The notes: a model not told the origin generated them from the letters alone. A DNA stretch of 64,000 nucleotides from Pelotomaculum terephthalicicum JT (GCF_022410535.1 NZ_JAKNBL010000002.1:62001-126000); one strand, 5' to 3'. Shown: positions 35,030 to 44,714, counted from the first letter of the stretch. Program-made: numbers and translations.

Positions 35030-36104
35030 ATGATTTTCTTTTTTTCTTTTCTGTTTCCGTTTCCGGGGCGTACGTTACTGTCTCAACCGCCTGACGGGCG
35101 AAACTCGTGACAACGGTAGTATCGTAAGGTACTGGTGCGGCAATTTCCCCGGCATTTTTTGCCGCGGTGTTGAATCTTTCATAAGGTTCGCGCTCGACTA
35201 CCGGATTATCTGTCCATATCTTTAATGTGCCGTACCGTTCGATGGATTTTATCAATACCTGCATCTCAAGATTGGAAAATGACGGGTAAACCGCCATGGC
35301 TGCTTCTTCGGCGCTGTGTTGTTTTAGCCAGAGCTGGGCCTTGTATATAGCATTGGTGAACTTTTGGATTATCTCCGGGTTAGATTCTATATATCCAGGC
35401 AAGGCGGCGAAAGCTGTAATTGTCATATCGTCACACGCTGCTCCTACCGAGGCAACCACCTGACCATAACCTTCCATTTCTGCCATGGAAGCTTCCGGTT
35501 CCAGTAACTGAAGGTAATTGCCCGTTCCGGCGCGAAAAGCGCCGACGCGCAATTTCTCAGGAATATTGTAATAGATGGTCACCTGTCGGTAGGGAAGGAT
35601 GCCGGCCTGCCTGAGAGCATTTTCAAGCGCGATTTCTGAACTGTCGTTATGAGGGCTGCCGATAATTGTTTTGTTTTGCAGCTTTTGCCATTGGAAGGCG
35701 GAATCGTTTTTCTTGCTTAATAGAAGGGACCCGTCCCGGCAGGCCATGGTGGCAAAGACTATCGGACCATTTTTCTCCCTCTCAGGATCGTCCGGGTTGA
35801 AGATTATTTTTTGCATGCCGCAAAGCGCCACGTCTGTTCTCCGGTCGGCCAGGGCGGCACGGATGAACTCAGGATTGGCTGTGGTAATTTTCACATCCAG
35901 GTGCTGTTCCTTAAAAAAGCCCAGATTTAAAGCCAGGTATTGGGGCAGGAAGTACGGCGACCTTACCGATTCTAATACCCTGACGGTATGGACCTCCTGC
36001 TCTGCGGCAGGTTTAATTCTGTCATGCAAGGCAAAAATTGCCAATGTGGCCAAGAGGGTTATCATGGCAATCTTGGCAATAAGTGTCGGACGCAAGCTGT
36101 TCAA
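35010..36104 (-). CDS. Orphan ABC-type substrate-binding protein (SsuA/NMT1-like)
   Basis: A 364-residue protein with an N-terminal membrane or signal segment (about residues 9-25; no lipobox cysteine) and the fold features of nitrate/sulfonate/taurine-type binding proteins (VRSPYFLPQYLALNLGFFKEQHLDVKI near residue 47, MQKIIFNPDDPE, IIGSPHNDSSEIALENALRQAG). The tail is Lys/Glu-rich. It starts with TTG. No permease or ATPase gene is adjacent, so it either works with a distant transporter or has another role such as ligand presentation to a receptor. It is convergent with engB. Confidence 0.75.
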   Translation of the reverse strand: MNSLRPTLIAKIAMITLLATLAIFALHDRIKPAAEQEVHTVRVLESVRSPYFLPQYLALNLGFFKEQHLDVKITTANPEFIRAALADRRTDVALCGMQKIIFNPDDPEREKNGPIVFATMACRDGSLLLSKKNDSAFQWQKLQNKTIIGSPHNDSSEIALENALRQAGILPYRQVTIYYNIPEKLRVGAFRAGTGNYLQLLEPEASMAEMEGYGQVVASVGAACDDMTITAFAALPGYIESNPEIIQKFTNAIYKAQLWLKQHSAEEAAMAVYPSFSNLEMQVLIKSIERYGTLKIWTDNPVVEREPYERFNTAAKNAGEIAAPVPYDTTVVTSFARQAVETVTYAPETETEKKKRKSFMIFFQ

Positions 36105-36402
36105 CCCCCATGTTAGTTATCTTATTGTCGCTACTAAGGAGTTAGTGGTCAGTAATCAGCAGTCTGAAAAAATGTTTTATCGTCTCGAAATACTCTGACT
36201 GCTGAATTCTGACTACTTGAATAGCAATCATAAAATTTTATTTTTTAATGAGCGCTTTCATGCCTGAAAAGCAATTATATTTTTTTTGAAGGATTTTTGC
36301 CTTTCCTGGAGAAAATATGCCAAGAGGTGCGAATGATTTCTCCTCTGCTAACAGGTGGAGGGTTTTGGTTTTTTATAATGGAGATGTAAGGAGAGGAGCG
36401 CT
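36105..36402. other. Intergenic region between the binding-protein gene and valS
   Basis: About 300 bases. It holds the palindromic repeat at 36144-36217 and an AT-rich stretch with no clear T-box motifs (no GGGTGGTACC-type sequence), although valS follows. GGAGATGTAAGGAGAGGAGCGC just before 36403 is the valS ribosome binding site. Confidence 0.6.
36144..36217. repeat. Palindromic TCAG-rich repeat (MITE-like)
   Basis: The left arm AGTGGTCAGTAATCAGCAGT and the right arm (complement begins AGTAGTCAGAATTCAGCAGT) pair with few mismatches around a 25-base AT-rich centre. The repeat at 51168-51260 is built from the same GTCAG/TCAGAATTCAG units, so the two seem to be one dispersed family. Confidence 0.7.
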
Positions 36403-39057
36403 TTGGCTAAAGCAGATATTCCTTCCACCTACGATCCACGTGCAGTGGAAGACCGGTGGTATCCCTACTGGGAAAATGGCGGGTTTTTTCACATCGGGGT
36501 TAACCCGGAGCAGAAGCCGTTTTGTATTGTAATGCCCCCGCCCAATGTTACCGGGCAGTTGCACATGGGGCACGCTCTGGATTACACTTTGCAGGACATC
36601 CTGACCAGGTGGCGGCGGATGCAGGGTTACAACTCGCTTTGGGTGCCGGGTACGGACCACGCGGGTATTGCCACTCAGGCCAAGGTTGAAGAGCAGTTGG
36701 CGAAGGAAGGGACTTCCCGGTACGAGATTGGGCGGGAAGCGTTCCTGAAACGGGCATGGGCATGGAAAGAGCAGTACGGCAGCCGGATCACCGCCCAATT
36801 AAGAAGGCTGGGCGCCTCCTGCGACTGGCAGCGGGAACGCTTTACCATGGATGAAGGCTGCTCGGAAGCTGTGCGGGAAGTCTTTATCAGGCTCTTTGAG
36901 CGCGGTTTGATTTACCGTGATTATTATATTACCAATTGGTGTCCCAAATGCCACACCACCATATCCGATATTGAAGTGGAGCATATAGAAAAACCCGGGC
37001 ATTTTTGGTATCTGAAATATCCTTTTAAAGACGGGGACGGTCACGTTGTTGTCGCGACCACCCGGCCTGAAACTGTGCTCGGCGACACGGCCGTGGCGGT
37101 GCACCCGGATGACGAACGCTATGCCGGCTTGATTGGAAAAATGCTTGTTCTGCCCCTGGTCGGGCGGGAGATGCCGCTCATCGCCGACGAGTATGTAGAC
37201 CCTTCCTTCGGCACAGGGGCGGTTAAGATTACCCCGGCCCACGATCCCAACGACTTTGAGGTGGGGTACCGGCACGGCCTGGAGCAGATCATAGTAATTG
37301 ACAAAGAGGGCAAGATGAGCGCGGAAGCGGGCCCGCGTTACCAGGGGCTGGACCGCTATGATTGCCGTAAAAAAATCGTACGCGACCTGGAAGCGGGCGG
37401 TTACCTTCTGAAAACCGAAGACTTGTCCCACGGTGTGGGCCACTGCTACCGCTGCAACACGGTTATTGAGCCGATGCTTTCCCGCCAGTGGTTCGTCAAA
37501 ATGAAACCGTTGGCTGAGCAGGCTATTGAGGCGGCAAAAGCGGGAGATGTCCGCTTCATTCCCGAGCGGTTTACCAAAGTTTACCTGAGCTGGATGGAAA
37601 ATATCCGCGATTGGTGCATCTCCCGCCAGCTCTGGTGGGGTCACCGCATACCGGTATGGTATTGCAAGGATTGTGATGAAACGATCGCGTCCAAAAAGCC
37701 GGTGTCACAGTGCCCTAAATGCGGCGGCACAGATTTAGAACAAGATCCCGATGTGCTGGACACCTGGTTTTCCTCCGCCCTGTGGCCTTTCTCGACCTTG
37801 GGGTGGCCGAAGCAGACGATTGAACTTGCGTATTACTATCCTACCTCTGTCCTTGTGACCGGGCGCGATATTATTTTTTTCTGGGTTGCCAGGATGATCT
37901 TTTCCGGTTTGGCCTTTATGAACGACGTTCCGTTCAGGGTTGTTTCCATTCACGGAATGGTGCTGGACGCCCTGGGGCGAAAGATGAGCAAATCCTTGGG
38001 CAACGGGGTGGACCCGATTGACGTCATTGAGTCGCACGGCGCGGACAGTCTGCGCTTTATGCTGGTAACCAGCAACACTCCAGGCAACGACCTGCGCTTT
38101 AACTTTGAGAAGCTGGACGGGGCGCGTAATTTTGCCAATAAACTTTGGAACGCCTCACGGTTTGTTTTGATGAACCTGGAGGATTTTGAGCCGGGCGAGC
38201 AGCGCGGCCAATACACGTTGGCCGACCGGTGGATCATTAGCCGTTACCAGAACCTGGCGGAAGAAGTCACCCGGTTGCTTGAGTCGTATGAACTGGGAGA
38301 GGCTGCCAGGGTTCTCTACGAGTTTATCTGGAATGAGTTTTGCGACTGGTATATCGAGTTGGCCAAACCTAGACTTTACGGAAAAACCACTCCGCAGGAC
38401 CGCTATACGGCGCAGAGCGTGTTGACAGCTGTGCTGAAGGGCACACTGGAACTGCTCCACCCGTTTATGCCGTTTATTACGGAAGAGATATGGCAGCATT
38501 TGCCCGGCAAGGGACTGACGGTAATGCGCGCGTCCTGGCCGGTTGCCGGAAAAGAACTGGCTGATCCGGAGGCGGAGCGCCAAATGGAAATGTTGATGGA
38601 GGTAACAAAGGCCATCAGGCATATCCGCAGTGAAATGAACGTCCCGCCGGGAAAACAGCTCGAAGCCTACCTGGAGGCTCCCCAGGCCGCTTTCAGAGAC
38701 GTTCTGGAACGGGGAACAGGGTATATTCAAGGCCTGGCGAATGCGAAAATAGCTATCTTTGAGGCACTGAAGGAGAAACCGGAGCAGGCTGCCCATGCTG
38801 TAACCCATGGTGCGGAAGTATTTGTTCCGCTAAAGGGATTGATCGACATTGAGCAAGAAGCTGCCCGTCTGCGTAAAGAACTTGCGGTGTTGGAAAAAGA
38901 CCTGGCTAGGGTGAACGGCAAGTTGAACAACCAGGGCTTTTTAAGTAAGGCGCCGGCCGACGTGATTGAAAAAGAGAAGAAAAAAGAAAATGAATTAACC
39001 GGCAAACAGACTGCCATCAGGGAAAGGTTGTCCATGCTGGTGGGGGGAAATGAATAA
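36403..39057 (+). CDS. valS: Valyl-tRNA synthetase
   Basis: An 884-residue class I synthetase charging tRNA-Val. The HIGH-type motif is PPPNVTGQLHMGHALD (about residue 42-57), followed by the editing CP1 domain, zinc-type CxxC pairs around CKDCDE and CPKCGG, the KMSKS motif GRKMSKSLGN (about 525), an anticodon-binding domain and the C-terminal coiled coil (about 820-884) typical of ValRS. The start is TTG behind GGAGAGGAGCGC. Length is normal. folC follows after a palindromic repeat. Confidence 0.97.
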   Translation: MAKADIPSTYDPRAVEDRWYPYWENGGFFHIGVNPEQKPFCIVMPPPNVTGQLHMGHALDYTLQDILTRWRRMQGYNSLWVPGTDHAGIATQAKVEEQLAKEGTSRYEIGREAFLKRAWAWKEQYGSRITAQLRRLGASCDWQRERFTMDEGCSEAVREVFIRLFERGLIYRDYYITNWCPKCHTTISDIEVEHIEKPGHFWYLKYPFKDGDGHVVVATTRPETVLGDTAVAVHPDDERYAGLIGKMLVLPLVGREMPLIADEYVDPSFGTGAVKITPAHDPNDFEVGYRHGLEQIIVIDKEGKMSAEAGPRYQGLDRYDCRKKIVRDLEAGGYLLKTEDLSHGVGHCYRCNTVIEPMLSRQWFVKMKPLAEQAIEAAKAGDVRFIPERFTKVYLSWMENIRDWCISRQLWWGHRIPVWYCKDCDETIASKKPVSQCPKCGGTDLEQDPDVLDTWFSSALWPFSTLGWPKQTIELAYYYPTSVLVTGRDIIFFWVARMIFSGLAFMNDVPFRVVSIHGMVLDALGRKMSKSLGNGVDPIDVIESHGADSLRFMLVTSNTPGNDLRFNFEKLDGARNFANKLWNASRFVLMNLEDFEPGEQRGQYTLADRWIISRYQNLAEEVTRLLESYELGEAARVLYEFIWNEFCDWYIELAKPRLYGKTTPQDRYTAQSVLTAVLKGTLELLHPFMPFITEEIWQHLPGKGLTVMRASWPVAGKELADPEAERQMEMLMEVTKAIRHIRSEMNVPPGKQLEAYLEAPQAAFRDVLERGTGYIQGLANAKIAIFEALKEKPEQAAHAVTHGAEVFVPLKGLIDIEQEAARLRKELAVLEKDLARVNGKLNNQGFLSKAPADVIEKEKKKENELTGKQTAIRERLSMLVGGNE

Positions 39058-39112
39058 TTTTTACGTCAGCTTTGGACATGCTAAAGTGTATTAATATTTT
39101 GGAACAGGGTGA

Positions 39113-39150
39113 GACAAGGGGACGGTGAGACTGGAACCGTCCCCCCTGTC
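39113..39150. repeat. GC-rich palindromic repeat between valS and folC
   Basis: Arms GGGGACGGT and ACCGTCCCC, extended by GACA and TGTC, enclose a nine-base loop. There is no T run. GGGACGGT palindromes of this kind are, as I recall, dispersed in related clostridial genomes. Confidence 0.65.
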
Positions 39151-39218
39151 TGGATTAGTGGCCTATGGAGCTTGCATGAGAGCATGACTGCCAACAGGTT
39201 ACCGGAGGCGAATTTGTT

Positions 39219-40505
39219 CTGGACTTCAAAGAAGCGTTGGACTACCTCGCCAACTTGACTAAATTTGGCGTTAATTTTGGTTTAAGCCGCATTGAAGAAT
39301 TGTTGAGCCGGTTGGGCAACCCGCACCAATTCTTAAAAGTAGCGCATATCGGCGGCACAAACGGTAAAGGTTCCACCACCGCCATGCTGGCAAATATATT
39401 GCAGTCGGCTGGATACAAGGTGGGAACATTCACTTCGCCCCACCTGCACTCCTATTGTGAACGGTTCCGGATCAACGGCGAAGAAATAGGCGGAAGCAGG
39501 ATAGCCGGTTTGATAGCGGACCTGCAGCCGCATCTGGAAGCGATGGTGTCGGAAGGTTTTGAGCATCCGACTGAATTCGAAGTATCCACTGCCCTCGCCT
39601 TTCAATACTTCTATCAGGAAAATGTTGACTTTCTGGTGCTGGAAGTGGGCATGGGAGGAGCAGTCGATTCCACCAACGTAATTGCGCCGGTGCTTGCAGT
39701 TATTACCAACGTAAGCATTGACCACACCGATTACTTGGGAAAATCAGTAAGGGAAATTGCCGAAGTTAAGTCCGGCATTATTAAGCCCGGTGTCCCGACA
39801 GTTACGGCGGCGGCGGGAAAGGCGCTGGCGGTGATCACGAAAACGTGCCGTGAAAGAGGTTCCCCGCTGACGCTGGTGGGACGCGACATTACCTGGAAGC
39901 ATCAGTCCTCATCCCTTGACGGACAGCGGTTTTCGGTTCAAAGTCGCCGGTATGCCTATGATAATTTATGGCTGCCCCTGATCGGCAGACACCAGCAAAT
40001 TAACGCTGTTTCAGCGATAGCGGCGGCGGAACTGCTGATTGACCGGGGCTTGCCAATAGATATCGGGAATGTGCGGGAGGGACTCGCGGCCACACGTTGG
40101 CCGGCCAGACTGGAAATTTTACGCAGGGAGCCGTTTGTGCTCATTGACGGGGCGCATAACTATGAATGCGCCCGAAGCCTGCGCCAGGCGTTAGATGATT
40201 ATTTTCCGGGCAGAAAAGTTATTTTGGTAATCGGCATGCTGGCGGACAAGGAGCGGGCCAAAGTGGTGTCGGAACTTGCTCCGGCGGCCAGAGCGGTCAT
40301 CGTGACCAAACCGGACAGCCCGCGAGCCGGAAATTGGCGGGAGTTGGCTGTGGAAGCACGGCGCCATGCCCCGGAAGTATACCTGGCGGAAGAAATTGAA
40401 GCAGCTTTAAATAAAGCGCTTTCAATAGCCGGACCCGATGAACTGGTATGCGTTACCGGATCGCTTTACATGGTGGCGGAGGCGCGGGAATTGCTTTTAC
40501 AGTAA
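39219..40505 (+). CDS. folC: Folylpolyglutamate / dihydrofolate synthase
   Basis: A Mur-ligase-family enzyme that adds glutamate to folates. The ATP site GGTNGKGST is near residue 44, and the second family motif GMGGAVDSTN near 143. The frame has a TTG at 39237, but the only good ribosome binding site (CCGGAGGCG, 39202-39210) lies 27 bases before it. A CTG at 39219 sits about 10 bases after that site and gives the N-terminus DFKEALDYLANLTKFG expected for FolC, so I place the start there (428 residues); this rare start is inferred. Confidence 0.9.
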   Translation: MDFKEALDYLANLTKFGVNFGLSRIEELLSRLGNPHQFLKVAHIGGTNGKGSTTAMLANILQSAGYKVGTFTSPHLHSYCERFRINGEEIGGSRIAGLIADLQPHLEAMVSEGFEHPTEFEVSTALAFQYFYQENVDFLVLEVGMGGAVDSTNVIAPVLAVITNVSIDHTDYLGKSVREIAEVKSGIIKPGVPTVTAAAGKALAVITKTCRERGSPLTLVGRDITWKHQSSSLDGQRFSVQSRRYAYDNLWLPLIGRHQQINAVSAIAAAELLIDRGLPIDIGNVREGLAATRWPARLEILRREPFVLIDGAHNYECARSLRQALDDYFPGRKVILVIGMLADKERAKVVSELAPAARAVIVTKPDSPRAGNWRELAVEARRHAPEVYLAEEIEAALNKALSIAGPDELVCVTGSLYMVAEARELLLQ

Positions 40506-40525
40506 AAAGTAGGGAGGCTGTGATA

Positions 40526-40990
40526 TTGTCTTATGAAGAAAAACTAAGTGATATGGGGGTAAACATCCCCGCCGTGCCCAAGCCGGTTGCCGCGTATATT
40601 CCGGCGGTGCGCGCGGGCAGCTGTGTTTACACGTCGGGGCAACTTCCCCTTGTTGATGGCAAGCTGATGTTTTCCGGTAAAATCGACAGGGATTTGTCGA
40701 TGGAAGAAGGCTGCCGGGCGGCTCGTCTGTGCGTAATCAATTGTCTGGCCGCGATAAAAAGCGTGCTTGGTACTTTGGATAATATTGAAAGAATAGTCAA
40801 GGTTACGGGGTTTGTCAACAGCATCAGCGGATTTACCGGCCAACCACAGGTTATCAACGGCGCGTCGGATTTTTTGATAGAAGTATTTGGTGAAAAGGGA
40901 CAACACGCGCGAGCGGCGGTTGGTGTCAGTGAATTGCCCCTGGACAGCGCGGTGGAGATAGAAATGATAGCGCTGGTAAAAGAACCGTAA
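40526..40990 (+). CDS. RidA family protein (YjgF/YER057c/UK114-like)
   Basis: A 154-residue protein of the RidA superfamily, the longer subgroup that begins SYEEKLSDMGVNIP and has KPVAAYIPAVRAGSCVYTSGQLP. RidA proteins deaminate reactive enamines or imines, but this subgroup lacks a firmly known role. The TTG at 40526 is the start because AGGGAGGCTGTGAT precedes it. It lies 20 bases after folC and probably in the same transcript. Confidence 0.88.
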   Translation: MSYEEKLSDMGVNIPAVPKPVAAYIPAVRAGSCVYTSGQLPLVDGKLMFSGKIDRDLSMEEGCRAARLCVINCLAAIKSVLGTLDNIERIVKVTGFVNSISGFTGQPQVINGASDFLIEVFGEKGQHARAAVGVSELPLDSAVEIEMIALVKEP

Positions 40991-41023
40991 AGTATGCAAT
41001 TTTAGCCTGTCCCGGCAAGCGCC

Positions 41024-41048
41024 AAGCCTGTCTTAAACGAGCAGGCTT
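41024..41048 (+). terminator. Probable terminator after the RidA gene
   Basis: AAGCCTG and CAGGCTT form a seven-pair stem with an 11-base loop, followed by the AT-rich AATATTTT. The T run is weak. Confidence 0.55.
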
Positions 41049-41105
41049 AATATTTTAAAGAAATATTTACGCTAAATAACATTTTTTTAATATTTTCGTC
41101 AAACC

Positions 41106-41134
41106 TTGTCATCAAATACTTAAAATGATAAACT
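41106..41134 (+). promoter_or_regulatory. Promoter of the DUF4321-maf-radC-mre unit
   Basis: TTGTCA (41106-41111) and TAAACT (41129-41134) are separated by 17 bases. The first downstream gene starts about 60 bases further on. Confidence 0.65.
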
Positions 41135-41193
41135 GTTAAATAGCGCATGTGCTTGTCTCTTTTGTTTGGTTTCTTGTAAGCGGGGGAGATATT

Positions 41194-41451
41194 ATGGCAA
41201 AGAGTTTTAAGAACTACGGCAATGTTTGGGTTTTAGTCCTGCTCCTGCTGGTTGGCGGACTGACCGGGAGCGCTATCGGGAACGCGCTGGCTCCGGTGTT
41301 GCCCTGGCTGGGAACTACTACAACCATAGGGTTAAAACAGTTTACGCTGGACTTGCAGTTTTTTAGCCTGACCTTTGGCTTTACTTTCGCTCTGAATCCG
41401 CTCACAGCTTTGGGACTTATCCTAGGTTATTTTATTTACAGGCGGGTGTGA
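41194..41451 (+). CDS. DUF4321 family membrane protein
   Basis: An 85-residue membrane protein with two hydrophobic helices (about residues 11-33 and 56-80) joined by a loop. It matches my recollection of DUF4321, a small family encoded beside maf and radC in Clostridia. The ATG at 41194 follows GCGGGGGAG. Its function is unknown. Its TGA stop is directly continued, in the same frame, by the maf coding region. Confidence 0.75.
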   Translation: MAKSFKNYGNVWVLVLLLLVGGLTGSAIGNALAPVLPWLGTTTTIGLKQFTLDLQFFSLTFGFTFALNPLTALGLILGYFIYRRV

Positions 41452-41454
41452 AAA

Positions 41455-42030
41455 ATAAAGGAAATAATTCTCGCTTCGTCCTCCCCGCGCCGGGCGGCTT
41501 TATTGAAACAAATTGGTTTGAATTTCCGGGTTATCGTATGTGATTTGGAAGAACACACTCCACCCGGGCTGCAGCCTTTTGAAGTAGTTGAGCGCCTTGC
41601 TGCCAGGAAGGCCATGTTTGTAGCGGATAGTTTGGCGGAAGGGATTGTTGTCGGGGCCGATACCGTGGTGGTATGGCGTGGGCAATTGCTGGGCAAGCCG
41701 TCTTGTGCGGAAGATGCCGTAGAGATGCTGAAACGCTTGCAGGGCAATGTTCACGAAGTACTTACCGGGGTTGCGCTGGTAGACGCCGGCAGCGGTAAAG
41801 CTGAGGTGGGCCATGAGCAATCCCGGGTAATGTTCCGGCCGCTGGACGAGGAAGAAATCCGGAGGTACGTCGCCACCGGTGAGCCGTTGGATAAAGCCGG
41901 CTCTTACGGTGCCCAGGGGATTGGGGCGGTTTTTGTCGAACGCATCGAAGGTTCATATACGAACATCGTCGGACTTCCTCTGGCCAAACTTTCCCTGATG
42001 CTGAAGAATTTTGGTTGCAGCGTGCTGTAA
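41455..42030 (+). CDS. maf: Maf-type nucleoside triphosphate pyrophosphatase
   Basis: A Maf/YhdE family pyrophosphatase that removes modified nucleotides. The catalytic signature ILASSSPRRAALLKQIGL is at the very start, and the family motifs GADTVV and GSYGAQGIG follow. No ATG, GTG, TTG or CTG lies in frame between the DUF4321 stop (41449-41451) and this motif; the first TTG (41503) would remove it. I place the start at an ATA (41455); ATA 41464 or ATT 41467 are alternatives. A sequence error or stop read-through is also possible. Confidence 0.8.
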   Translation: MKEIILASSSPRRAALLKQIGLNFRVIVCDLEEHTPPGLQPFEVVERLAARKAMFVADSLAEGIVVGADTVVVWRGQLLGKPSCAEDAVEMLKRLQGNVHEVLTGVALVDAGSGKAEVGHEQSRVMFRPLDEEEIRRYVATGEPLDKAGSYGAQGIGAVFVERIEGSYTNIVGLPLAKLSLMLKNFGCSVL

Positions 42031-42058
42031 AAGAGGTTTTCTGTTAGGAGATGGACCT

Positions 42059-42754
42059 TTGGTTTTACCAGGCGATCGTCTAACTATTAAGGAACTTCCG
42101 GCAGATATGAGGCCCCGGGAAAGACTGTTGCAAGAAGGAGCCGGAACGCTGTCGGAAATAGAGCTTTTAGCTATTCTTCTGGGAACCGGTTCTCATGAAA
42201 AAACTGTCCTGGAGTTGGCTTCCCTGATTTTGGCGCGCTTTAAAAGTCTCCGCTTGCTTGTAGATGCCACGGTTGAAGAACTAAGCGAGATTAAAGGCGT
42301 TGGACTGGCCAAAGCCAGCCAGGTGAAGGCGGCGTTGGAACTGGCTAAAAGACTGTCCCGTTTTACCGGTCAGCCCCGGCCGGTGATTAAGTCGCCGGGG
42401 GACGCGGCCGGGCTGGTGATGGAGGAAATGCGCCACCTGGACCGGGAACATTTCAGGGCGTTGTTGCTGAACACGAGAAACCAGGTTATTGCGGACGACG
42501 AAGTGTCGATTGGCACACTAAACACTTCCAGTGTGCATCCCAGGGAGCTTTTTCGCAATGCGATTAAAAAAAGCGCTGCGTCATTGATTCTGGTGCACAA
42601 TCACCCCAGCGGCGACGATACCCCCAGCAAAGAGGACCTGGATGTGACCAGAAGGCTCAGTGAGGCCGGAAGGATTATCGGGATCGAGGTGCTGGACCAT
42701 ATTATAATCGGTGATAACAAGTTTACCAGCTTTAAAGCAGAAGGACTTATTTAA
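42059..42754 (+). CDS. radC: RadC/JAB-domain protein
   Basis: A 231-residue RadC family protein. A helix-hairpin-helix-like N-terminal region ([35 protein letters not shown]) precedes the JAB/MPN domain with the metal-binding [16 protein letters not shown] (about residue 180). A role in DNA repair or processing is often stated but not settled. The TTG at 42059 is placed behind TTAGGAGATGGACC. It follows maf and precedes mreB, the usual order. Confidence 0.92.
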   Translation: MVLPGDRLTIKELPADMRPRERLLQEGAGTLSEIELLAILLGTGSHEKTVLELASLILARFKSLRLLVDATVEELSEIKGVGLAKASQVKAALELAKRLSRFTGQPRPVIKSPGDAAGLVMEEMRHLDREHFRALLLNTRNQVIADDEVSIGTLNTSSVHPRELFRNAIKKSAASLILVHNHPSGDDTPSKEDLDVTRRLSEAGRIIGIEVLDHIIIGDNKFTSFKAEGLI

Positions 42755-42794
42755 TTTTTTTGTTTTTGTATTATACATAGAAAGGGGCCGGGAA

Positions 42795-43826
42795 ATGCGC
42801 GTCGGTCTGTTTTCCAAAGATATGGGTATGGATTTGGGTACGGCCAACTCCCTCGTATACGTTAAAGGAAAGGGTATAGTTATCCGTGAGCCTTCGGTGG
42901 TGGCGATCCAAAAGGACACCGGCCAGGTGCTTGCGGTTGGGGAAGACGCTAAGAGAATGATCGGCCGTACTCCGGGGAACATTGTGGCGATTCGTCCGAT
43001 GAAGGATGGAGTTATCGCGGATTTCGACGTTACTCAAAGCATGATTAAATACTTTATTAATAAGTCGCTCCGGAACCGTACTTTTTTAGTCCGTCCACGG
43101 GTGGTCGTGGGCGTTCCATCCGGGGTTACCGCGGTGGAAGAGAGAGCGGTGCGCGAAGCGGCGCTTCAAGCGGGAGCCAGAGAGGCTTATTTGATTGAAG
43201 AGCCGATGGCGGCGGCTATCGGGTCGGGATTGCCTGTGCACGAGCCGACCGGCAATATGATTGTCGATATTGGCGGAGGTACTACTGAAGTGGCGGTTAT
43301 ATCTCTCGGCGGCATTGTTACCAGCCGCTCGATCCGGATTGCCAGCGATGAAATGGACGAGGCCATTATCAACCACGTTAAACGCACCTATAACTTATTA
43401 ATCGGGGAGCGCACGGCTGAGTTAATCAAGATTCAAATCGGTACGGCTTATCCGCTTACGTCATCAGAGACGGAAGAAGTGCGGGGGCGTGATCTCGTCA
43501 CAGGATTGCCTAAGACTGTCAATATAACTTCCGAAGAGATCTACAAAGCCCTTTCCGAACCTGTAACCAGCATTATTGAGGCAATCAAGGCGACACTTGA
43601 ACAAACCCCGCCGGAACTGGCTGCGGACATCATGGACCGGGGCATTGTAATGGCCGGGGGCGGATCGCTGCTGCGGGGTCTTGACCGGCTGGTTATTGAA
43701 GAGACCGGGATGCCGGTGCATATGGCGGACGAGCCGTTGCTGGCCGTCGCTTACGGCGCCGGACGGGTGCTTGAGAATATTGATGTGTTGCGCAAAGTGT
43801 TGATTCAACCCAAAAAGCTGGCCTGA
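42795..43826 (+). CDS. mreB: Rod shape-determining protein MreB
   Basis: A 343-residue bacterial actin that guides lateral wall synthesis. Phosphate 1 ([11 protein letters not shown], about residue 11), phosphate 2 ([12 protein letters not shown], about 160) and the adenosine motif ([15 protein letters not shown], about 287) are visible. The ATG at 42795 follows AAAGGGGCCGGG. It opens the mreB-mreC-mreD-mrdA run. Length is normal. Confidence 0.97.
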   Translation: MRVGLFSKDMGMDLGTANSLVYVKGKGIVIREPSVVAIQKDTGQVLAVGEDAKRMIGRTPGNIVAIRPMKDGVIADFDVTQSMIKYFINKSLRNRTFLVRPRVVVGVPSGVTAVEERAVREAALQAGAREAYLIEEPMAAAIGSGLPVHEPTGNMIVDIGGGTTEVAVISLGGIVTSRSIRIASDEMDEAIINHVKRTYNLLIGERTAELIKIQIGTAYPLTSSETEEVRGRDLVTGLPKTVNITSEEIYKALSEPVTSIIEAIKATLEQTPPELAADIMDRGIVMAGGGSLLRGLDRLVIEETGMPVHMADEPLLAVAYGAGRVLENIDVLRKVLIQPKKLA

Positions 43827-43886
43827 CGGCGGCTTTGGTTCCTGATTTTCGTTATTGGAATTATTAGAGCAGGGAGTGAATTATGG

Positions 43887-44714
43887 GTGCGTTGGGTAAC
43901 TGCCAGGAGGCTGTTTTTGCTTGCGGTCCTGGTGGCGGCCGCCTTGGTAGCCATACGCGTCACGGTACCCGAGCGGACCCGGCTGACCCTCCTGGAAGCC
44001 ATGTTCAGGGATGCTATAGCGCCTGTACAGACAGGATTTAACTGGTTGGGCAAACAGACCAGCCATCTGATATCTTTCCCTGTTTCCATGTACAGGGCGG
44101 GAGAACGCAATCAGGCTCTGGAAGAGAAAGTTGCCAGCCTGGAAAGCCAGATAATCCAGTTGAACGAGTATAAGCTGGAAAACGAGCGCCTGACCAGTTT
44201 GCTTAATTATAAGCAGGTGATGGCTGAAACATATGATTTAATCGCCGCGTCTGTCGTCGGCAGAGATCCGGGCAACTGGTTCGGCAACATAACCTTGAAC
44301 AGGGGAACCAGTGACGGTGTTGAGGAAAACATGACTGTTCTTACACCTGAAGGACTGGTGGGGCGGGTTATTTCCGTTTCCTCCTCTACCTGCGAGGTGC
44401 TTCTGATTACCGACCCGCGCAGCGGGGTGGGTTCAATAATTCAGGATACGCGCACATCCGGTATTGTTGAAGGGACAACCGCCAGTTCAGGAATGACCAG
44501 GATGATTCATATCCCTAACAGCGCGACGGTAGAGGCAGGCCAGGTGGTGATAACCTCGGGGCTGGGGAGTATTTTCCCTAAAAACATCCCTGTGGGGAGA
44601 ATAACAGATATCCGGAGTGAACCGTCCGGCATGTTTAACAGCGCCGATATTCAACCGTTCGCCGATTTGAGCCGGCTGGAGGAAGTGCTGATCATTAGCG
44701 GTACGCATCCTTAA
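43887..44714 (+). CDS. mreC: Rod shape-determining protein MreC
   Basis: A 275-residue bitopic protein that links MreB to the wall-synthesis enzymes. It has one N-terminal membrane helix (about residues 8-26), a coiled coil (about 70-110) and a beta-barrel periplasmic-type domain with GDPGNWF-like (GRDPGNWFGN) and LITDPRSGVG motifs. The GTG at 43887 follows AGGGAGTGAATTATGG; an out-of-frame ATG lies four bases before it. Confidence 0.95.
   Translation: MRWVTARRLFLLAVLVAAALVAIRVTVPERTRLTLLEAMFRDAIAPVQTGFNWLGKQTSHLISFPVSMYRAGERNQALEEKVASLESQIIQLNEYKLENERLTSLLNYKQVMAETYDLIAASVVGRDPGNWFGNITLNRGTSDGVEENMTVLTPEGLVGRVISVSSSTCEVLLITDPRSGVGSIIQDTRTSGIVEGTTASSGMTRMIHIPNSATVEAGQVVITSGLGSIFPKNIPVGRITDIRSEPSGMFNSADIQPFADLSRLEEVLIISGTHP

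Noticed and set aside
36220-36402. A T-box leader for valS (and likewise 63140-63269 for leuS)
   Set aside because: No T-box sequence, specifier loop or antiterminator was found, and the leuS leader is too short.
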